From Streptomyces chrestomyceticus JCM 4735 (lineage in GTDB: Bacteria > Actinomycetota > Actinomycetes > Streptomycetales > Streptomycetaceae), in assembly GCF_003865135.1 (NCBI RefSeq), contig NZ_BHZC01000001.1, positions 1,984,001-2,048,000 of the forward strand: a stretch of DNA of 64,000 nt. Reading direction: 5' to 3'. Below, piece by piece: positions 62,396 to 64,000 of the stretch (positions are counted from its first letter, which is position 1; each line of letters opens with the position of its first letter). A program made the position numbers and the translations under genes. Below the pieces are notes generated by a model. That model searched no databases and was not told the DNA's origin. It was given only the letters and a program-made list of their open reading frames with translations.

Positions 62396-63151
62396 TTATG
62401 CGGGCACGCGGCGCCCCTGGTCCCACAATTCCTCGGCGTGTTCGGCGAAACGGTCGAACATTCCACCGTCCGCCTGCCGACGCAGATGCAGCAGCGGCGC
62501 ATCATGCCCCACCAGCCGGGCAAGGTGCGGTGTCACGAACGCGTCGTCATCGAAGCGGAACACCGAGAGACCTACGTGATACATGGCGTCCTCGGCAGCG
62601 CTGAACCGGATTTCCAGACCGTCCACCGGGCCCATCCGGCTCAGTTGCTCCAGCGTGGTGCGAATCCGCGTCGAGACCGTCAGCGTCACCTTTTCCGCGC
62701 GCTCCCGGCCCCGGGTGACGTCCCCCTCCGGATCACCGATGAGGAACCGCACCCGGCATCCCGCTCCGGCCTTCCGCCGCAACGTCTCGGAGAAGGCCGG
62801 CACCTGCGACCACAGGAAGTAATTCGTGTACCCCGCGAAGAACAGCTCCCTGCCCGCGCCCCGGATCAGCTCGCCCCATACATCGGAGGGACAGGCGGAC
62901 CGGTACGGATAGCTGTGCACCAATTCCCGGTCGTACCCGCTCTTGACGCGGTCCTTGACCGACTGCGGCCAGATCATTTCCTCACCCACTCCCAACGCCC
63001 GACAGGCGTCCTCGCGGTTTCGTGCATGGGGCGTCAGTTCCGCGTCGGCCAGCCATCTCTCGACCGTCTTCCCGGTGACGCCGACGCGCACGGCAAGGCG
63101 ACGGGGGCTGAGCCCGGCACTCGCCATAGCCGAGCGTAGGGCAGTGTTCAA
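62396..63151 (-). CDS. XRE-type regulator with DUF5919 effector domain
   Basis: 251 residues. HTH in the first 60 residues (ASAGLSPRRLAVRVGVTGKT); the rest matches the DUF5919 region (SVKDRVKSGYDRELVHSYP, GAGCRVRFLIGDPEGDVTRG, FDDDAFVTPHLARLVGHDAP), widely found in Streptomyces. The TTG at 63151 is chosen because GGAGG lies four bases away; the next ATG (63127) has no ribosome binding site. Divergent from two small coupled genes, probably its targets. Confidence 0.85.
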   Translation of the reverse strand: MNTALRSAMASAGLSPRRLAVRVGVTGKTVERWLADAELTPHARNREDACRALGVGEEMIWPQSVKDRVKSGYDRELVHSYPYRSACPSDVWGELIRGAGRELFFAGYTNYFLWSQVPAFSETLRRKAGAGCRVRFLIGDPEGDVTRGRERAEKVTLTVSTRIRTTLEQLSRMGPVDGLEIRFSAAEDAMYHVGLSVFRFDDDAFVTPHLARLVGHDAPLLHLRRQADGGMFDRFAEHAEELWDQGRRVPA

Positions 63152-63260
63152 GACCCCTCCCCTGGACGTTTGGGCCTTCTCGCGAACGTAGCGCCTCGAC
63201 GACCCAACTGTCCCCAATCAGGTACGGATTCGTCCTTGAGGGTGCTTCACCCTGGAGCGC

Positions 63261-63458
63261 ATGACCAATCCGACGCCGTACTCCACCGCCCCGATCGTCC
63301 TGCCGTTGCCACTGGAGACGGCCCCTGTCCCCGTCGACGGCTGCGCGGGCTGCACCGAACTCGCCAACGTCCGGGACCGGGCCCGAGCCGTCGGCGACCT
63401 GACCACCGTGACCGACTGCAACGTCTACCTGCGCCGCCATCCGGTAGGCCACCAGTGA
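63261..63458 (+). CDS. Small protein with Cys-x2-Cys
   Basis: 65 residues; a CAGC motif (DGCAGCTELANVRDRAR) and a later Cys (TVTDCNVYLRRHPV). Similar small proteins are common next to XRE/DUF5919 regulators in Streptomyces. Function unknown. Start preceded by TGGAG. Overlaps the next gene by four bases. Confidence 0.78.
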   Translation: MTNPTPYSTAPIVLPLPLETAPVPVDGCAGCTELANVRDRARAVGDLTTVTDCNVYLRRHPVGHQ

Positions 63459-63685
63459 GCACCCGTGCCGTCTACCGCTTTGTTCCTCATACGATCCGGC
63501 ACGTACCGGAAGGCGGCGTCTCCTACGCAGCCTTCTGCACAGCCGCCGGGTGCGACGCCGAGTCCGGCCCCCAGGAGGATCAGGACTCGGCGCAGCAGTG
63601 GGCGCTGCGCCACAGCGGTCTGACCGGCCACGACCTGTTCCGGCGTGTGGTCTCCGACCATGCGCGGGTGACCCGGGACGGGTGA
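63455..63685 (+). CDS. DUF7848-type small protein
   Basis: 76 residues; GTG start overlapping the upstream stop (GTGA), so translationally coupled. AAFCTAAGCDAESG and QEDQDSAQQWALRHSGLTGH fit the small cysteine-containing Streptomyces family. Cys residues may bind a metal. Function unknown. Confidence 0.8.
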   Translation: MSTRAVYRFVPHTIRHVPEGGVSYAAFCTAAGCDAESGPQEDQDSAQQWALRHSGLTGHDLFRRVVSDHARVTRDG

Positions 63686-63734
63686 CCACCCGCTTCCTGC
63701 CCCTGCGGCCCCAAAGAGTGAGGCCCTGTGTCCC

Positions 63735-64000
63735 TCAGTGCCGCCAGTGGCGCTTCGTATACGTGTGCAGTCGTGCCCGGACGTCGGCCGGCGGCAGGAA
63801 GTGCGCCCAGCGTTCGGGGTATTCGGCCGGGGGCGGCGCGCCCGGGTCGTCGTCGTCCTCGTCGCCGTCGTCCTCCTCCTCGTCCGGCTCCGGCTCGCCG
63901 GTGAGGGCGGCCTCCCCGGAGGCGGCCGTCGCTCCGAGGCCGACGGCGGCCAGGGCGGAGCGCCGGGCCACCGCCACCTCGCGGGCCCGGCGTTCCTTCT
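63735..64000 (-). CDS. Partial protein with acidic tract, C-terminal end
   Basis: The frame is open through the right edge (KERRAREVAVARRSALAAVG), so only the C-terminal part of about 88 residues is visible. It contains a long Asp/Glu tract (EPDEEEDDGDEDDDDPG) then a short C-terminal part (EYPERWAHFLPPADVRARLH). No family recognised. Confidence 0.6.
   Translation of the reverse strand, partial: KERRAREVAVARRSALAAVGLGATAASGEAALTGEPEPDEEEDDGDEDDDDPGAPPPAEYPERWAHFLPPADVRARLHTYTKRHWRH

Noticed and set aside
61274..63685. Prophage or genomic island at the right end
   Set aside because: XRE/DUF5919 and Mrr-like genes are common chromosomal genes in Streptomyces; no integrase, attachment repeats or structural genes are seen.

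Overview
The window has the very high G+C content, dense overlapping genes, GTG/TTG starts with strong GGAGG-type ribosome binding sites, and rare TTA codons expected of a Streptomyces-like actinomycete chromosome. The families present (DUF2637, STAS/ANTAR, RsbW-like ATPases, F420-type oxidoreductases, XRE/DUF5919 regulators, NB-ARC/TPR regulators) fit the same lineage. No rRNA, tRNA, transposase, integrase or CRISPR array was seen.

Layout. 1-2.9 kb: an acyl-CoA synthetase cut by the window edge, a divergent GAF-LuxR regulator, an HD-domain hydrolase and a PRC-barrel protein. 3.0-8.4 kb: a magnesium/stress module on the minus strand (mgtA, mgtC, eis) behind a long leader that may hold an M-box riboswitch. 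8.6-11.7 kb: a membrane-anchored EEP phosphodiesterase, then an HxlR regulator divergent from a DHA2-type exporter around a nested dyad. 11.6-20.4 kb: a purine-catabolism locus (XdhC, purine permease, three-subunit xanthine dehydrogenase, divergent PucR). 20.9-34.9 kb: mixed chromosomal genes, including an iron-box-controlled FhuF-like reductase, a pyruvate dehydrogenase (PoxB type), an Ada-AlkA fusion and rsgA with an upstream small ORF.

35.1-47.1 kb: a STAS-ANTAR pair and a run of oxidoreductases and stress genes (F420 enzyme, Zn-ADH, SDR, HAD, FAD/Fe-S oxidase, ThDP enzyme, Rho_N protein, LigD-type phosphoesterase). 47.2-51.4 kb: the most striking locus. A secreted ribosome-inactivating protein with an intact ricin-A-type active site is followed by a secreted single beta-trefoil ricin-B-type lectin, so a type-2 RIP appears to be encoded in two consecutive genes. 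Divergent to them is an XRE-NB-ARC-TPR regulator that carries a rare TTA codon, and a 12-bp-arm inverted repeat lies in the shared intergenic region.

51.5-61.2 kb: a hemerythrin protein and a tightly overlapping beta-ketoadipate operon (pcaI-pcaJ-pcaH-pcaG-pcaB-pcaL-pobA) facing a double-length regulator with two IclR modules. It makes protocatechuate from 4-hydroxybenzoate and takes it to beta-ketoadipyl-CoA; the last-step thiolase pcaF is not here. 61.3-64.0 kb: a membrane-tethered Mrr-like nuclease, a small membrane protein, an XRE/DUF5919 regulator divergent from two small coupled genes, and a partial gene at the edge.
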